From contig JABACO010000003.1 in the NCBI GenBank assembly GCA_013339895.1, positions 14,657,308 to 14,721,307 of the forward strand: 64,000 bases of DNA, written 5' to 3'. The position numbers and the translations under genes were made by a program. This DNA comes from Ephydatia muelleri (lineage: Eukaryota; Porifera; Demospongiae; Spongillida; Spongillidae). The notes beneath the pieces were generated by a model. It did no database searches. It was not told where the DNA came from and was given only the letters and a program-made list of their open reading frames with translations. Shown piece by piece: positions 1-11,625 of this stretch (its first letter is position 1; each line of letters begins with the position of its first letter).

Positions 1-640
1 ATTGAGCCCACCTGCGTAAGAACTATATTACATTGTGTAGCGATTTTAAAATCATTTATGAAATCCGCCAAGAATTGATTCGGGCGTTTTCACTTATATT
101 ACCAGAGAGATTTTTACCAAGCACTGTTCCATATGTATTTACAATAGAGCTATAATAATATTAATTTCTGGAAACCCCATCGCCGTATTTGAGGGGCTCA
201 GCTCCCTGTTGCCTCAATTGGGGGGCTGAGACACTGCAATTAATAGAGCCATTATGAATTCGATTCTAAATTCCATTTATGTTCAGTTTACAACGCTGCT
301 GACCGATATGTGCATTAACGCCGCATGCTTGTGTGGAGAGGGATGTAAATCATCTATCGAGTCGTAGATTCGAACGTAAATGCAATTTATACGTTCCTAT
401 ATCCGATAACCAAGTTAGCACCTCTTCCCCCATAATAATCGTGACCGAATAATAATATTGACAGTTCAGACTTATTTGTGTTCATCCTGATACCATGCTT
501 TAATTGCAACAAGTGCAGGTATATATTTTTACACAATGCCTATATGACTATATGCACTCCACAGAAAAAGAAAAAAGAAAAGCCTTTCCTGTTCATATAT
601 TTTAAAATAGCACTAGTTACGTGCATGTTGCACCTGGTGG
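1..640. other. No recognisable feature
   Basis: AT-rich sequence with no convincing coding exon, RNA gene or repeat. It lies downstream of the dispanin-like gene on the minus strand and may include its 3' UTR. Confidence 0.5.
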
Positions 641-647
641 TGTATGG

Positions 648-1494
648 CTACAGTGCGAGAGGAATAAAGTGAAAATGTATTGTCAGAACGATGATCACTA
701 TCAAGGAAATGACGTAGAACACCAGTGAAGCTATAATCAGCACAAGTGCTTTCAGCCCGCTGCGTTTAGCCTTTTTAAACTGTCCCTTTTCTAGGGCTTC
801 TTTTGCCTGTAGTGAATACAATATACCACATGCAGATCGCACATGCACACATAATACACGTGATGCATTGGGGGCTTATTGTATAAGATGGCTTACAGAT
901 GAGGCTTCAAACATGGCTGGGACAGTGCAGCATAGAACAAACCAAGAGCCGCAGAAGAAGCACATAAGAGTGAGGGCAATCGAGATATTGTAGCTAGAGT
1001 CCACGAGTGTTCGGATGTATGAGATGTTATCTTTGGTGGTGGCCTTGGGCTGGACAGTCTCTATTGTTCTTGTTACCTGCTGGTACTATGACCACATCAC
1101 ACACAGCACAAAACAACTCTACTACTTCCACCACCTCACCTGCTGCTGTGCACCTGCTAAAGAGTGAGGTGAGTGGAAAGTGAGGGTGAAGTGAAAAGGA
1201 GGAGGGATGTACATGTAAGGGAGAAAGTGTAACACACTCTAGCCTTGCATGCTGCAGGCCACCAACCTTACCTTGGGGGTAGTATGCTGGAGGTGGCTGT
1301 GCAGGGGAATATCCTGGTTGAGGAGGAATGTACCCCACGTACCCAGGTTGTGGAGGGTGTGGATGGTAGGCCCTTCCCTGTGGGGGGTAGGACCCTTCTT
1401 GTGGGGGGTTGGCCCCTCCCAGTGGGTAGTACACTCCTCCTTGTGTGGGGTTGGCCCCTCCATGTGGGGGGTATTGTACGTCTGAGGTGTGCAT
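648..1494 (-). CDS. Dispanin/CD225-like proline-rich two-TM membrane protein
   Basis: Small membrane protein of the CD225/dispanin type, the family of IFITM and PRRT proteins; members act at plasma or endosomal membranes, but the role of this one is unknown. Three exons are visible: about 1494-1272 (start ATG at 1494; Pro/Tyr/Gly-rich repeats such as YPPQG and PPQPGY; donor GTAAGG), about 1076-897 (first hydrophobic segment, ISIALTLMCFFCGSWFVLCC, donor GTAAGC) and 806-648 (AKEALEKGQFKKAKRSG, then a second membrane segment ALVLIIASLVFYVISLIVI and a stop). The basic loop between the two membrane segments, with its GQFKKAKR stretch, matches the dispanin GDYEGAKR-type loop. The phases of exons 1 and 2 do not join as drawn, so a short exon between 1080 and 1270 or another splice site is missing. 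The true start could lie in an upstream exon; a 39-nt poly-G tract lies about 50 bp upstream of the chosen ATG. Confidence 0.6.
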
Positions 1495-1541
1495 AGTGGT
1501 GGGGACATGAAGTCACACTGAACGTGCAGCCCCCCGGGGCT

Positions 1542-1580
<39 letters not shown>
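1542..1580. repeat. Poly-G homopolymer (39 nt)
   Basis: An uninterrupted run of 39 G just upstream of the dispanin-like gene. It is one of five G or C runs of 22 nt or more in the first 12 kb. The assembled length is probably unreliable. Confidence 0.9.
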
Positions 1581-1582
<2 letters not shown>

Positions 1583-2325
1583 TATGGCCCACCCGCAACT
1601 CTTGGTTATGGCAACACCTCTCCCAAACGTAACATTAATTACTATGATGCAGCTGTTATTGCTAAGTATAAATATTTACAGGTAGCAGTTAATGTACATG
1701 TAACATGAGTCAAGGGATTAATATGTCACGAACCGTGTTGTTATCACAAGCATGCAGTGTTGGTATGGTGCACTCAGTCCCTCCAGAATCGATCACATGA
1801 ACTTTTAAAAACATTAATACGGTATCGTGAAATATTGATCCACGAGTCGATGGTTTTACGCATGCGCACTGTTACCTACCGTACTAGGCTTAAGTAATAG
1901 TTGCTTTAAACTACAGTTAGCTATGGTAAGTAGTGTATACGTATATGCGCAATGCAGCGAGACGTCACACGCGTCTTGTATTGTTTGTTACGTAATACAC
2001 CTCATCATTTAGTTACTGCATACCGTATGTTGCTATGTATAAGCAATAAAGAATTGTATCACGTGAGATATGGACCCTCGGCTTCTTTCTCCGTCGTTCG
2101 CTTTCTTCCGCTTATTGTTTTCTCGTGTCCAGCCAGCATAATGGCAACAATAGAGTTGCATTGACGTCATGCGCGTCTTGTTACGTCATACACGTCATTG
2201 TTTAGTCACTTCCAAAGCATGCACTGATGTAATTGTTACAGCAATAAAAGGCAAGGGAGATTTCTCAGTATATGATTCCTTGCAACCGATGACACAGGCA
2301 AAAGAGTCACGAGATTAAAGAGCAG
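1581..2325. other. No recognisable feature
   Basis: Non-coding sequence without a recognisable gene. Short phrases such as 'gacgtcatgcgcgtcttg' recur near 1960 and 2163, and the stretch around 2080-2150 resembles 3700-3760 (ttctcgtgcccagcat..atggcaacaata), so this is probably an old dispersed repeat. Confidence 0.4.
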
Positions 2326-2329
2326 CCAT

Positions 2330-3110
2330 GGCCCTCGATAAGAACATCTCTGAGTGTTGGGAAGAAATGAGGAATTCAAAGAGCAGTATGTGGCAAGACA
2401 TCCACCTGGCTGACTGCACTACCAGTATCTCACTACCACTGTGACCTCTCACCATCAGAATTTCGTGATGCTTTGGCTATTAGATATCACCAACCACTAT
2501 CAAAGGTGCCTGCTGACTGTGATGGATGTGGTGCAGAGTTTACCCTTCAGCATGCTTTGGACTGCAGAAAAGGTGGTTTGATCATCCAAGGTGAGAGATG
2601 CCTTGGGTGACCTTGCATCCATTGCATTTAGGGATGTGATAAGAGTCTAACCAATTGTGAGAGATGCTGATCTTGTGAGATCTTCCTGCCTTGGGAGCTG
2701 GCCTCGGTGTGAGAGGAGTGTGGGCTGCCCAGGCTGAGGCATTATTTGATATTCGTGTCATGGACACCGATGCCCAGACATATACTAGCCGCACTGTTGG
2801 TTCTGTTCTCCTATCAGCTGAGTTACCTGGATGCTGTTGAGGCTAGACATGCATCTTTCACCCCTTTTGTCACCTCAATTGATGGTGTCCTTGCTCATGA
2901 AACTAACTCTGTCACGAAACTGTTAGCAACAAAAATAGCATTGAAGTGGGAAAAACAACTAAGCGAAGTAGGTTGGCGTTTGCTATACTTTGAGCCACAG
3001 AAGAGGCAGTAGAGTGAAATGGAGGAGCGCAGTTCACATGGATGATGGGGCTGGACTACCCACATCAGCTACATCACCTAATCACGTTCTTTGACTGTCT
3101 TACAAAGAGG
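2330..3110 (+). mobile_element. Degraded C-terminal tail of a non-LTR retroelement
   Basis: Conceptual translation across several frames gives pieces of one protein tail: FRDALAIRYHQPLSKVPADC, then CDGCGAEFTLQHALDCRKGG (a C-x2-C...H-x4-C cluster), VRDALGDLASIAFRDVIR, and later ARHASFTPFVTSIDGVLAHE and VKWRSAVHMDDGAGLPTSAT. This order (CCHC knuckle, then a region with D..IDG-type acidic residues) resembles the C-terminal part of non-LTR retrotransposons with a restriction-like endonuclease, a family common in aquatic invertebrates. Several frameshifts and stops make it a dead remnant, and no reverse transcriptase is left. The family assignment is from memory of such tails, not from a search. 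Confidence 0.5.
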
Positions 3111-3476
3111 TTTGCGCATTTGGATCTATTGTCCTGTGGTGTCCCGCCAAGAGCAGCTTAAAACATATATATGCCATGGTTACGTTAGTAATACCAAGGG
3201 CTCCCAGACCCTTGCAATAAGTTATAAAAAATAATAATTTTTTACCCAATGCTGCATACATCATCTACCAGCTGTTCTAACATACGGTTACTACGAAACC
3301 TCTATAACATGCCCGCACAATACATGGAACGATAGTCACTACATGTTCTCGGCTTGTATGATGAGACTTGAGAGTGAACCACAATGCGTTGCTTTAATTG
3401 TTACTGCATGTGATGACATTATTATCTGTACAGGCATGTAGGTTTTGTGGCTACTTTTGTGTGGGAGGTGATCGTT

Positions 3477-3516
3477 CCTATTGGTTGCTAGGTATGCATA
3501 CCTAGCAACCAATAGG
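3477..3516. repeat. 40-bp perfect palindrome with GTTGCTAGG arms
   Basis: Positions 3477-3516 equal their own reverse complement over all 40 bases, centred on ATGCAT with no loop. Each arm carries TTGGTTGCTAGG, which looks like an RFX half-site (GTTGCY). The flanking bases 3476 and 3517 do not pair, so the palindrome is sharply bounded. It may be a tiny palindromic transposon remnant or a regulatory site. Confidence 0.85.
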
Positions 3517-3914
3517 TGCTAAGCCGAGTATATAAATAAGTTACGTGGACGTACGTTGGAAATAATAGAAGCAGATATTTTTGAAAAATATGTTTTTCAT
3601 TGTGTAAAGAAATACGAAAAATAATATAGTTTAGTCATTGTTTTGTTATGAAATACATGTCATTGTTTAGTCATTATAAGAGCAATATGAAATAAAGTTG
3701 CTCTCTTCCCTCCGTTATTTGCTTCATTTCTCGTGCCCAGCATTATGGCAACAATACGCATGATGTTAAGATGAGCGTGATGTCATGTGCATGCACTCAT
3801 GATGTAGTCTCGTACCCAGACATATAAATGGTTTATAGGTCTGGCAAATGTAGGTCAAATTTCGTGGCACATTGCAACAATTAATTAATCTGTTCAGCCC
3901 ACCCTCACCACGCG

Positions 3915-4480
3915 CACTGAGTCACACACACACACACCACACACACTACACCACACACACTACACCACACACACTACACCACACACACGACACCACACAC
4001 ACACACACCACACACACCCCAACACACGACACCACACACACGACACCACACACACGACACCACACACACACACCACACCACGACACCACACACACGACAC
4101 CACAACACGACCCACACTACACCACACACACGACACCACACACACTACACCACACACACTACACACACACCCACACACACACACGAACCACACACACGAC
4201 ACCAACACACGACACCACACACACGACACAAACACACACACCACACTACACCACACACACTACACACACACACTACACCACACACACTACACCACACACA
4301 CTACACCACAACACTACACCACACAATACACCACACACTACACACACACACTACACCACACACTACACCACACACACACACACACACACCACACACACAC
4401 ACACACACACTACACCACACACACTACACCACACACACTACACCACACACACTACACCACACACACTGTTCATTCATCAC
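3915..4480. repeat. CA-rich compound microsatellite
   Basis: About 560 bp made of CACACA, CTACACCACA and CGACACCACA blocks. It produces a long His/Thr reading frame that is only a translation of the repeat. Confidence 0.95.
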
Positions 4481-4689
4481 ACACAACCATCCACACACTT
4501 TCACTGCACAAATGCACCCATGGACATGCTACACATACACCGCACCACGCAATTTTTAGTCCACACAAACACACACGCACACACTGTACAGTCCTCACCA
4601 CACAAACACTCTGTTCAGTCCTCATCATATTAACACACATTTAGTCCAAGAAACACACTACACATGTTCAGTTCACATACGCATTGTTC

Positions 4690-4950
4690 AGATGTGGTGT
4701 GTAGGTGTGTCCCTGTGTCTTGGTGTGCAGGCGTGTCCCTGGTGTGAAGGTGTGTACCTTGTGTGTAGGTGTGTACCTTGTGTGTAGGTGCGTCCCTGAT
4801 TTGAAGTGTGTCCCTGGTGCATAGGTGTGTAGATGTGTCCCTGTGTGTTTGTGTGTCCCTGGTGTGTAGGTATGTCCCTGGTGTGTAGATGTGTCCCTGG
4901 TGTGTAGGTGTGTCCCTGTGTGTTGGTGTGTCCCTGGTGTGTTGTCACAA
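4690..4950. repeat. GT-rich minisatellite (GTGTGTAGGTGTGTCCCTG)
   Basis: Imperfect tandem units of about 18-20 bp built on GTGTGTAGGTGTGTCCCTG. A small outlier of the same motif occurs at about 5200-5240. It lies within 250 bp of the CA-rich satellite, with the opposite strand bias. Confidence 0.9.
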
Positions 4951-5244
4951 CCCAAGGTCAGACACCAGTTAGCTAGCGCAATTGCAACTGCAAACACTAA
5001 CAACTTGACAAGTTCTCGGCAAATCCGATCCCCTCAATTCACATACACGAACAATAGAACAAGAGGTTCGTACGGCCCAGCAGGCTGATACACAAAGACA
5101 AAAAAGTAATACCCTTCCAGCGTTTATGATGGTGGAGGGATATTGCATGAATGGGGTAATCAACACATCGTATAGCTAATGTGATTACGTAAGGTCTTGT
5201 TCCCCATGTGTAGGTGTGTTCCTGTGTTGGTGTGTAGGTGTGCT

Positions 5245-6340
5245 CTCGACGTTGCTTGGACTGCAAGTGCATCTTTGTATGTCCTTGTCCATGTCAGTTC
5301 CAATACAGGCAAGTGACAACCCACATAATTACTCAACTGTGAAGTGCATGCATTCCACACCCCGAGACAAACACATACATGCAACCCATAGATTTAGCAT
5401 TAAGGAATTTAAATGGTGTCGTGGGCCTAACAGAGCAGTTACTCTGAAATAGAATTTTTAAAGTTGTAACTTGAATTCATCACCATATATGGACCTATGT
5501 AGCCAAATGGTTGAACATCAGTTAACTCCCTTCACATGCATTTATGTGTATGTAGGTTGCGTGTACTGCTGTGCTTACACTTAACTAGGCACAATAACTG
5601 ATAGAAAATAATATATACATTTAACAACAGTACGCGAGCTCAGTAGTGACGTACTTAGGGCCTAGATGCATATGGGAATAAATCGCTAAGGGTTGCATAA
5701 AAAAGAAACATATATGTCATATCATGTTCATTAAGATGTGAACGCGCCCATACATGGGCAGTGCTTGAGGTATGCTTGCACGGTACTTACATGTACATGT
5801 GGTTTAGGACCTGAACCTACTCACGTTCGGCCGGCGTACTGCTTAAATTTCATAAGCGAGATTTAGAAATTATCCAATGTTGTTGAGACGGTGTTAATTC
5901 AGTATTGGTTTGAAATATTGGTATGGCTTTTAAAGCAGCCACATTTTGAACCGATGGTTTGACAAAAATTTGTTGACATGTCAACCAAATTATTTATTAT
6001 TAGGGATTTTCAGAGCAACTGTTAATTCAAGGCTAAGAAAGAAAGCCTTGAACTCATCGGGGGTTTGTTTGAACTAGGAACCTGCAGGGACACATGTACA
6101 CCTGAGACACATCTCACACCATGCAGGGGCACTTGTACACACCTGAGCTGAGACATCTATGGAACGTAGCGGGGTTGAAATACAATAGCCACTGATGTTG
6201 GACAGGCTGGCATATAGGCGAACTACCCATTGTTGTAGAAATAACTTTCAAAGTGATCGCTAAGGTTAACTGTTGGTCCTCAAGGTTCAATACATGAGAC
6301 TACCGCGAGCGCATTGGTGACATATACTAAGGGCCTGGAG
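5245..6340. other. No recognisable feature
   Basis: Non-coding sequence with scattered short open frames. A near-duplicate phrase (acctgcagggacacatgtacacctgag / catgcaggggcacttgtacacacctgag) occurs at about 6080-6145. Nothing else was recognised. Confidence 0.4.
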
Positions 6341-6344
6341 CCGA

Positions 6345-6935
6345 GAGATGCGACATAAACAAAATCCCTATAAAGGGTTACTGTATATGTCGTGTCGGAT
6401 GAGGTGTGGGTACATCAATATCTTATATGGGATTCCTATCGGTGCCATACAACAGACCCAGTTGAAGATGCTGTCTTGGAGTCCAACAGTGTGTCGGTCA
6501 TTGTTCCTGGTGGCTGTACAAAAATCTTCCAACATGCCGACGTATATGTATCGTAGAATGCACTCTTTAAGAACGCCTATAGGCTACACTACGATAGTTG
6601 GTTGGCACGGGATGACAGGTCAGTGACACCGGCAGGGAATCCACGTGCACCTCCTAAAGCACTCATGGTACAATGGGTTGTAGCATCTTGGAAGAGCATC
6701 TCAGCAGACGTGATTCGTAGATCTTTTGCCGCTTGTGGCATTACCACTTCAAACCCAGATGCTATTCATTGCCTGAGAGACTCTGGGCTGGCAAGTGATG
6801 CAATCCACCAACTACACCATGCATACTGATGTAAGTACAGTACGCGTGACAGAGGAGGAAGACCAGCATGATGTAGACTCAGACAGTGCATCTGATGATT
6901 TTAGTGACTGTGACATTGAAACTGATTAAATTACG
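6345..6935 (+). mobile_element. pogo/Tigger-like DDE transposase, C-terminal remnant
   Basis: Pieces in two or three frames match the C-terminal half of pogo-type (DDE_1) transposases: VVPGGCTKIFQHADVYV in one frame around 6505-6550, then LARDDRSVTPAGNPRAPPKA, LMVQWVVASWKSISADVIRR and SFAACGITTSNPDAIHCL (6602-6829), followed after a frameshift by the acidic tail EEEDQHDVDSDSASDDFSDC and a stop near 6925. In this family the last part of the DDE domain is followed by a 'KALIVQWV..SW..IS..II..SF..CGI' segment and an acidic tail, which is what is seen here. The N-terminal helix-turn-helix and most of the catalytic core are missing, so the copy is dead. Confidence 0.6.
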
Positions 6936-6939
6936 TTTT

Positions 6940-7752
6940 GGGGGAGTCCAATCCCATTTGAAAAGTTTGTCTAGTTTACACAGCTAATTGTAGAGCGCAT
7001 GTACCTTGTACACAGGATTAAATTGACCAATATTATACTAAGAGCAGAAAAACAACCTCACACAAATCTCAGACTGCTATATGCACGATGCATGCGGACC
7101 CGTACCGTGATTTCACAGATGGTTAGTGACAAAGACTATTTATTGTTAATTAAAGCATCCTTCGTTTCGCGCCCACACGGGCGCGAAAAACAGTGCTCCA
7201 AGAACGCAGTTATTTCACAAGAAAGCTTTGTACAAAAAATCCATCACTCATGCGTTGCATCGAAATATGTTGTGTGTATCTCTTGACGCGCTCACTTTTT
7301 AGTAATCGTTGCCGAACAAGAAATGAGCGGGTTGTGAACTCGATGAGTCGATGCCACGAATGACAGCAGGAAGAACGCAGAGATAAAGGTATACATTTTA
7401 ATAAAATATGCTCACGTTCGTAGATGATAGAGTAACTCATGTTACAAAGATTCTTCATTTGCATGTTGCGTTACGAAGATAAAACACGTTTTATTACACA
7501 GTCAAAATTAACGCGCGGGTACCGATTATGTCTTTATTACTAACCGCGGTTTGTATTCGAGCTTTTACGGTAGTTACAATGCTATTACAATATTGACTAG
7601 ACGGGCTCACCTGCTTCAGCCATTTGCGACGTGCTCTAAATGCAGTGATATACTTGTAAAATGGGAAAGGCGGCTTTTTATAGAGGACTTGCAGCCGACG
7701 TCACGCCGGCGCCATGACACATCACTAATATAATTTAAACAGTAGCTCATCT

Positions 7753-7786
<34 letters not shown>

Positions 7787-8410
7787 TAACCCCCCCCCAC
7801 CCCCCAACCCGCCATTATGAATAATATTATTGGCCAGACTGACTGGGTGCCCGCAAATTAGCACATTGTCACGTGTTGTACTCGATCAAGAGCGACATAT
7901 CTCAGCCGAGAATAAGATGAAGCAAATGGTGTTGAACCATAGATATTAGAACGAATTTCTTTAGGTATTATATACCCATATACACAGTGTCATGTACGGG
8001 TATGTGACTGTATTCATACTACGACATGCTTGATCGAAGGGCCCTTGGTTCACCCCCAATCTTGGGCATTATGTATATAAAGCACACTGAATTTATATCG
8101 GACGCACCCTTTGGGCCCCCCCAATCCTGTTTACGTTCCTCCTACATGTACGCTCTGCATGTTGATGAGGCGCGGTTTACCGTTAAGCAATGGTGCCGTA
8201 CTTATATTCACAGCTGTTTTTTATTCATTACGCTGTATACATAATAGAAGAGGATATTCCCATGTGCCATTCGTCCGTGGCTATTCTACGTACCTTTCAT
8301 AACTCTCCTAAAAGCAAAGATTCTTTGAGTTGGTGCTTGATGTATATATTTCTGAGCCTCATGTAAAAAAATAAAAGGGCCTTTGTAAGACCAGATGGGT
8401 CGAGAGGCAT
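6940..8410. other. No gene; small hairpin and poly-G tract inside
   Basis: No coding exon was recognised. A 10-bp perfect hairpin (TTTCGCGCCC, loop ACAC) lies at 7165-7188 and a 32-nt poly-G tract at 7753-7784. Confidence 0.4.
7753..7784. repeat. Poly-G homopolymer (32 nt), followed by C-rich stretch
   Basis: A run of 32 G is followed after TTTAA by nine C and more C-rich sequence, so the G run and the C-rich part form an inverted pair of low complexity. Confidence 0.9.
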
Positions 8411-8414
8411 GAAT

Positions 8415-8720
8415 GTTTGGAAAGGTTTTACAATCTTTATGGTTATATATTTGCATGTCTTGATGCCATGACCAATCCAACTGGGTACCCCAACCTCCAA
8501 AAGGCAGGTGTGCCCCATGATGACTGGTGTTGGGATACACCCACTAGAATAAAGGCAGAAGGTCCAAAACAATCACTTGCTACAAGTAAGAACATTCTTT
8601 CATTGATAGTATTACTTCATGGCCTTGACCCTCTAAAAGGAATATGCATCAAACTTCAGAAGCATGATGCTGACATTGTAACTGCTTACAGGCATAATAT
8701 TGTCCACTTTTGTACACTTG
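8415..8720 (+). mobile_element. hAT-derived (ZMYM1/DUF4371-like) fragment
   Basis: The frame starting at 8417 contains ACLDAMTNPTG..WCWDTPTRIKAEG and then SLIVLLHGLDPLKGICIKLQ followed by KHDADIVTAYRHNIVH. A tryptophan-aspartate..T.A.G segment followed by a leucine-rich block ending in 'KLQ...DIV.AY' is typical of the domesticated and transposon hAT family proteins annotated as zinc-finger MYM-type 1-like. No start, zinc finger or dimerisation region is attached, so this is a fragment. The call rests on motif memory. Confidence 0.45.
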
Positions 8721-8836
8721 GCTGCTCATCTGGTCCCATCAAACACCCTTTCCTAACCAAGGCCACACCAAACACCCACCCCCCTCCTTTCATAACAAAA
8801 ACTACCATCCTCATAGGGTTCATCCACCTCCAGGTT

Positions 8837-8896
8837 AGCCTCGTCCCCAGGCCCTATTTTTATATTAAAGTTACGGGGGCAAAAAATAGGGCCTGG
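8837..8896. repeat. Palindromic mini-element, family P, copy 1
   Basis: Starts AGCCTCGTCCCCAGGCCC and ends with the reverse complement AGGGCCTGG, with a centre containing TATTAAAGTTA and GGGGGC. Related copies lie at about 12557-12632 and 41163-41267. About 60 bp, non-coding, probably a very short MITE. Confidence 0.7.
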
Positions 8897-9144
8897 TAGT
8901 GCATGCGCTAGCCATTACCAAGAAAGTATACTTTTGTAGTTTATTTTGGAAACCTGGATTCCGTGTACTCCTCGTTCCTAGCGCTGGCTTTTCCTCGTCT
9001 CTATGTGTGTCGCCCGTAGATTTTCATTGCGCTCCATTTAGAATACACAACGCGAATACACAACGCGTATACATACAAGTAAAGTATTTCTACTGAGCTA
9101 CTGTATGCACGTGTTCTAGCCACTTTGCAGCTTAGTACACCTTT

Positions 9145-9632
9145 TTACTGATGCCTGTAAGGAAGGAGATGGTTGAACGTGTCATCAGATGTTGGAAGTT
9201 GTGTATGCTTCACTTCCATGCAGAGGTATGCACTTGAGGCTCTTCGACTACAATTCCAATTTGCTACTCTTCAGCCTAACCCTGTGCCACCAGCTAACTG
9301 GGGAAGATTTGTGAATACCCATGGTGGCAAAGGGCGCAACTGCCTTGGGATCTCCACCATGAGCATGGTAAACAGGCTTTACAAACAATTAATAGCAAAC
9401 ATGGGAGCGCTAGCCCTCATGCTGCAAGAGCAGTGTCCTCCCTTTAGAGGCTTGCTCTTGGTTTTGAGAGACAGACAGGCATCCATCCAGAGGCAACTGA
9501 TCACAGCAGGAAGTCAGATGCGAAAGATGTACAGATTGTTGTAGAAGTTGTATTAAAGGCCAGAATACTTGAGGTGATTGATAAGAGATGTCAATCAAAG
9601 TTCCCCAACTTCTCTCCAAATCCCCCTAAATA
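9145..9632 (+). mobile_element. DUF6589-like protein fragment
   Basis: Reading through small shifts gives MVERVIRCWKLCMLHFHAE, RYALEALRLQFQFATLQPNP, ANWGRFVNTHGGKGRN, then in another frame IPCDLHHEHGKQALQTI, and later KSDAKDVQIVVEVVLKARIL. A 'GKGRNIP.DLH.EH.N' motif followed by an 'S..KDV..V.E.VLK..' ending is characteristic of DUF6589-type proteins, a family of unknown function that is multi-copy in sponges and cnidarians. The reading frame is broken at least twice and the upstream part is absent. It could be one exon of a real gene, but no splice structure supports that. Confidence 0.4.
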
Positions 9633-9974
9633 GAATTGAGAGAGATACCTACACCTGTCTTTCCCCACGCTTGTCACTCCCCTGATCTCCACACAAATGT
9701 ACGCTCAAACTCAATTATAATCAATATACTCATGCAGATTTTGGGGAAGGTGGGGGGGGGGGGGGAGGGGTTCCCTTTATTAAATCCGTATTTGGGAGTT
9801 CATAACCAGTGGCTCTAAAATGTACTTCTGTGTGTATGCGGTGATTGCCCCCACATTTGGAGGGACCTTACCCATACCTACCCTAGTTAATTAACATCGA
9901 TGAATAAACAGATGGAGTTATAGTACCATGACTGGCGCGCGTGTGCAGTGGCGAGTTTCGAGGGGGGTGCACGT

Positions 9975-9996
9975 GGGGGGGGGGGGGGGGGGGGGG
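9975..9996. repeat. Poly-G homopolymer (22 nt)
   Basis: A run of 22 G, preceded by gtggcgagtttcgagggggg, which is reminiscent of the CAGTGGCG-type ends of short hAT-like elements. Confidence 0.85.
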
Positions 9997-10208
9997 TACA
10001 AATTCATTGGCTAGTGCCCAGCTATATATGTATATACTCAAAGGCGCATCGAGATAAGCATAAGCTTTGTATAGTAGTTTGAGCGTTTTTACGCATAGAA
10101 ACTATCTGTGGTGAAACGATTACAATAGCCTTTGTATCAAAGAGCTAGAGCGTATGCATATGCACTTCGTAACTTGTGGCAGCATAACGTTTTACGTAAC
10201 AGAAACTC

Positions 10209-10608
10209 AGGGGGCGGATCCCGGAATTTAGGAAGGAGTGGGCACAGGAAGGGGTGGGTGGGGGAGGGGGATGTGCCCTCTCCCGCGGAAGCTTTGAGCA
10301 ATTATAGCAATTCTGACACACATTCATAATGAAAAATTCAGCACTTATCACTTAATACAAAAGCATGAAAGTACATGTACTACTAATACTAGTATGTAGC
10401 TAGTTTATGCATTTTTGTCATACAGTGAGGCGAAGAGCCTTCGTGGTCGCTTTTGAATGAAGATTTCTACACTGTCTCATTGGTGTGCGCAAGCTATAAG
10501 CGGTGGCGAAGCGTTAATACTTCTTTCATACGCTACATCTATTTATATCAGCAGTTACGCGGTACGATTACGTAACATGACAATGAACCGAAGGGGGGCA
10601 AGTGCCCC

Positions 10609-10683
<75 letters not shown>

Positions 10684-10699
10684 TTAGATCCGCGCCTGA
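10209..10699. mobile_element. Candidate hAT-type MITE with poly-C tract at one end
   Basis: The left end reads CAGGGGGCGGATCCCGG and the right end, reversed, reads CAGGCGCGGATCTAAGGGGG, so the termini are imperfect inverted repeats of the CAGGGGCGGA type common in hAT-like MITEs. The right end includes the 74-nt poly-C run at 10610-10683. Sequence just outside (aacgttttacgta.cagaaac at about 10188 and 10713) is also repeated, so a larger duplication is possible. No coding capacity was seen. Confidence 0.4.
10610..10683. repeat. Poly-C homopolymer (74 nt)
   Basis: The longest homopolymer of the window: 74 uninterrupted C, followed by TTAGATCCGCGCCTGA. The assembled length is probably a lower bound or an artefact. 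Confidence 0.95.
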
Positions 10700-11262
10700 G
10701 AAAACTCCATCCGAACGTTTTACGTAGCAGAAACGAGTGGCCGTTACTGCGCGTGATCATGTGTGTAGTTATTCAATCCTTTCATCCTTTAATAAACGAA
10801 GCTGAACTTAAAATTAGATGCGGTAGTAAATAGATTCTTGCCTTGATTTTCGCATAACATTGCTTAACTCTATTGCAGTGAAAATAACAGCATGCATTTA
10901 AATCGATTTTTAAAATTTATGAGATAATTTAGAATTCAATTTGAAATAAAATGCAAGATGACCACCGATGTAGGGCGATTTTCTCGAGATGTTCGCTAGA
11001 AACTCTTTTGGAATGAAGGCAGACGTGAAGACAAACCAGAGGATTTGATGGATTGCATTGCCATATGCAGATGAAGACATTTTCCCAAACATTCGCCAAC
11101 TAATTTTAATTGGATGTACGACACCAATTGAACTTGTCAGGCAGAAAGGTCTTTTTCACGAATAAAATCACACTTACGTTCAACAATGACCGAAGAAGGT
11201 TGAAAGGTCTAACCATGAATCCATGATGTCTATCCACCATGCCGAGTGTTTGTCGTTTTAAT

Positions 11263-11298
11263 AACAGTTTCCGTTTGTCGTTACAAACGGAAACTGTT
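11263..11298. repeat. Perfect 16-bp hairpin
   Basis: AACAGTTTCCGTTTGT is followed after the 4-nt loop CGTT by its exact reverse complement. No longer pairing was seen outside it. Confidence 0.8.
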
Positions 11299-11576
11299 TG
11301 TGCCACGATTCGTGCAAGAAAAACCTAGGCGTTTGTTTTGCAAATCTATTTTGTTTGATGAGTCAGAAGATAGACTGTTTATTTTATGTTCTTTTCATGT
11401 GTTTAATTTATAAGCGGGTTTTGTTTGTAGATTCAAATTGTATCGGGCCGACAATCTACAATGTGTTTTAAAAAAAGCGGCGGCATCTTTAATTTCTTGG
11501 AAAAAGTACTGCACTTAAAAAGCGGCCTTTGGGGAGGGGAATCCCCCTCCCCCTTTTTTTAAACCCCCCACCCCCC

Positions 11577-11577
<1 letters not shown>

Positions 11578-11622
<45 letters not shown>
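11578..11622. repeat. Poly-C homopolymer (45 nt)
   Basis: Forty-five C follow a C-rich lead-in; just downstream lies CGTCCGCCCCTGA, which is the reverse complement of a CAGGGGCGGACG terminus. Confidence 0.95.

Positions 11623-11625
<3 letters not shown>

Noticed and set aside
3872..4633. 253-codon His/Thr-rich open frame
   Set aside because: It is a translation of the CA-rich microsatellite; both strands are open for the same reason.
10457..10687. Open frame ending in 27 prolines, and the glycine run on the other strand
   Set aside because: It is produced by the poly-C homopolymer and has no protein-like start.
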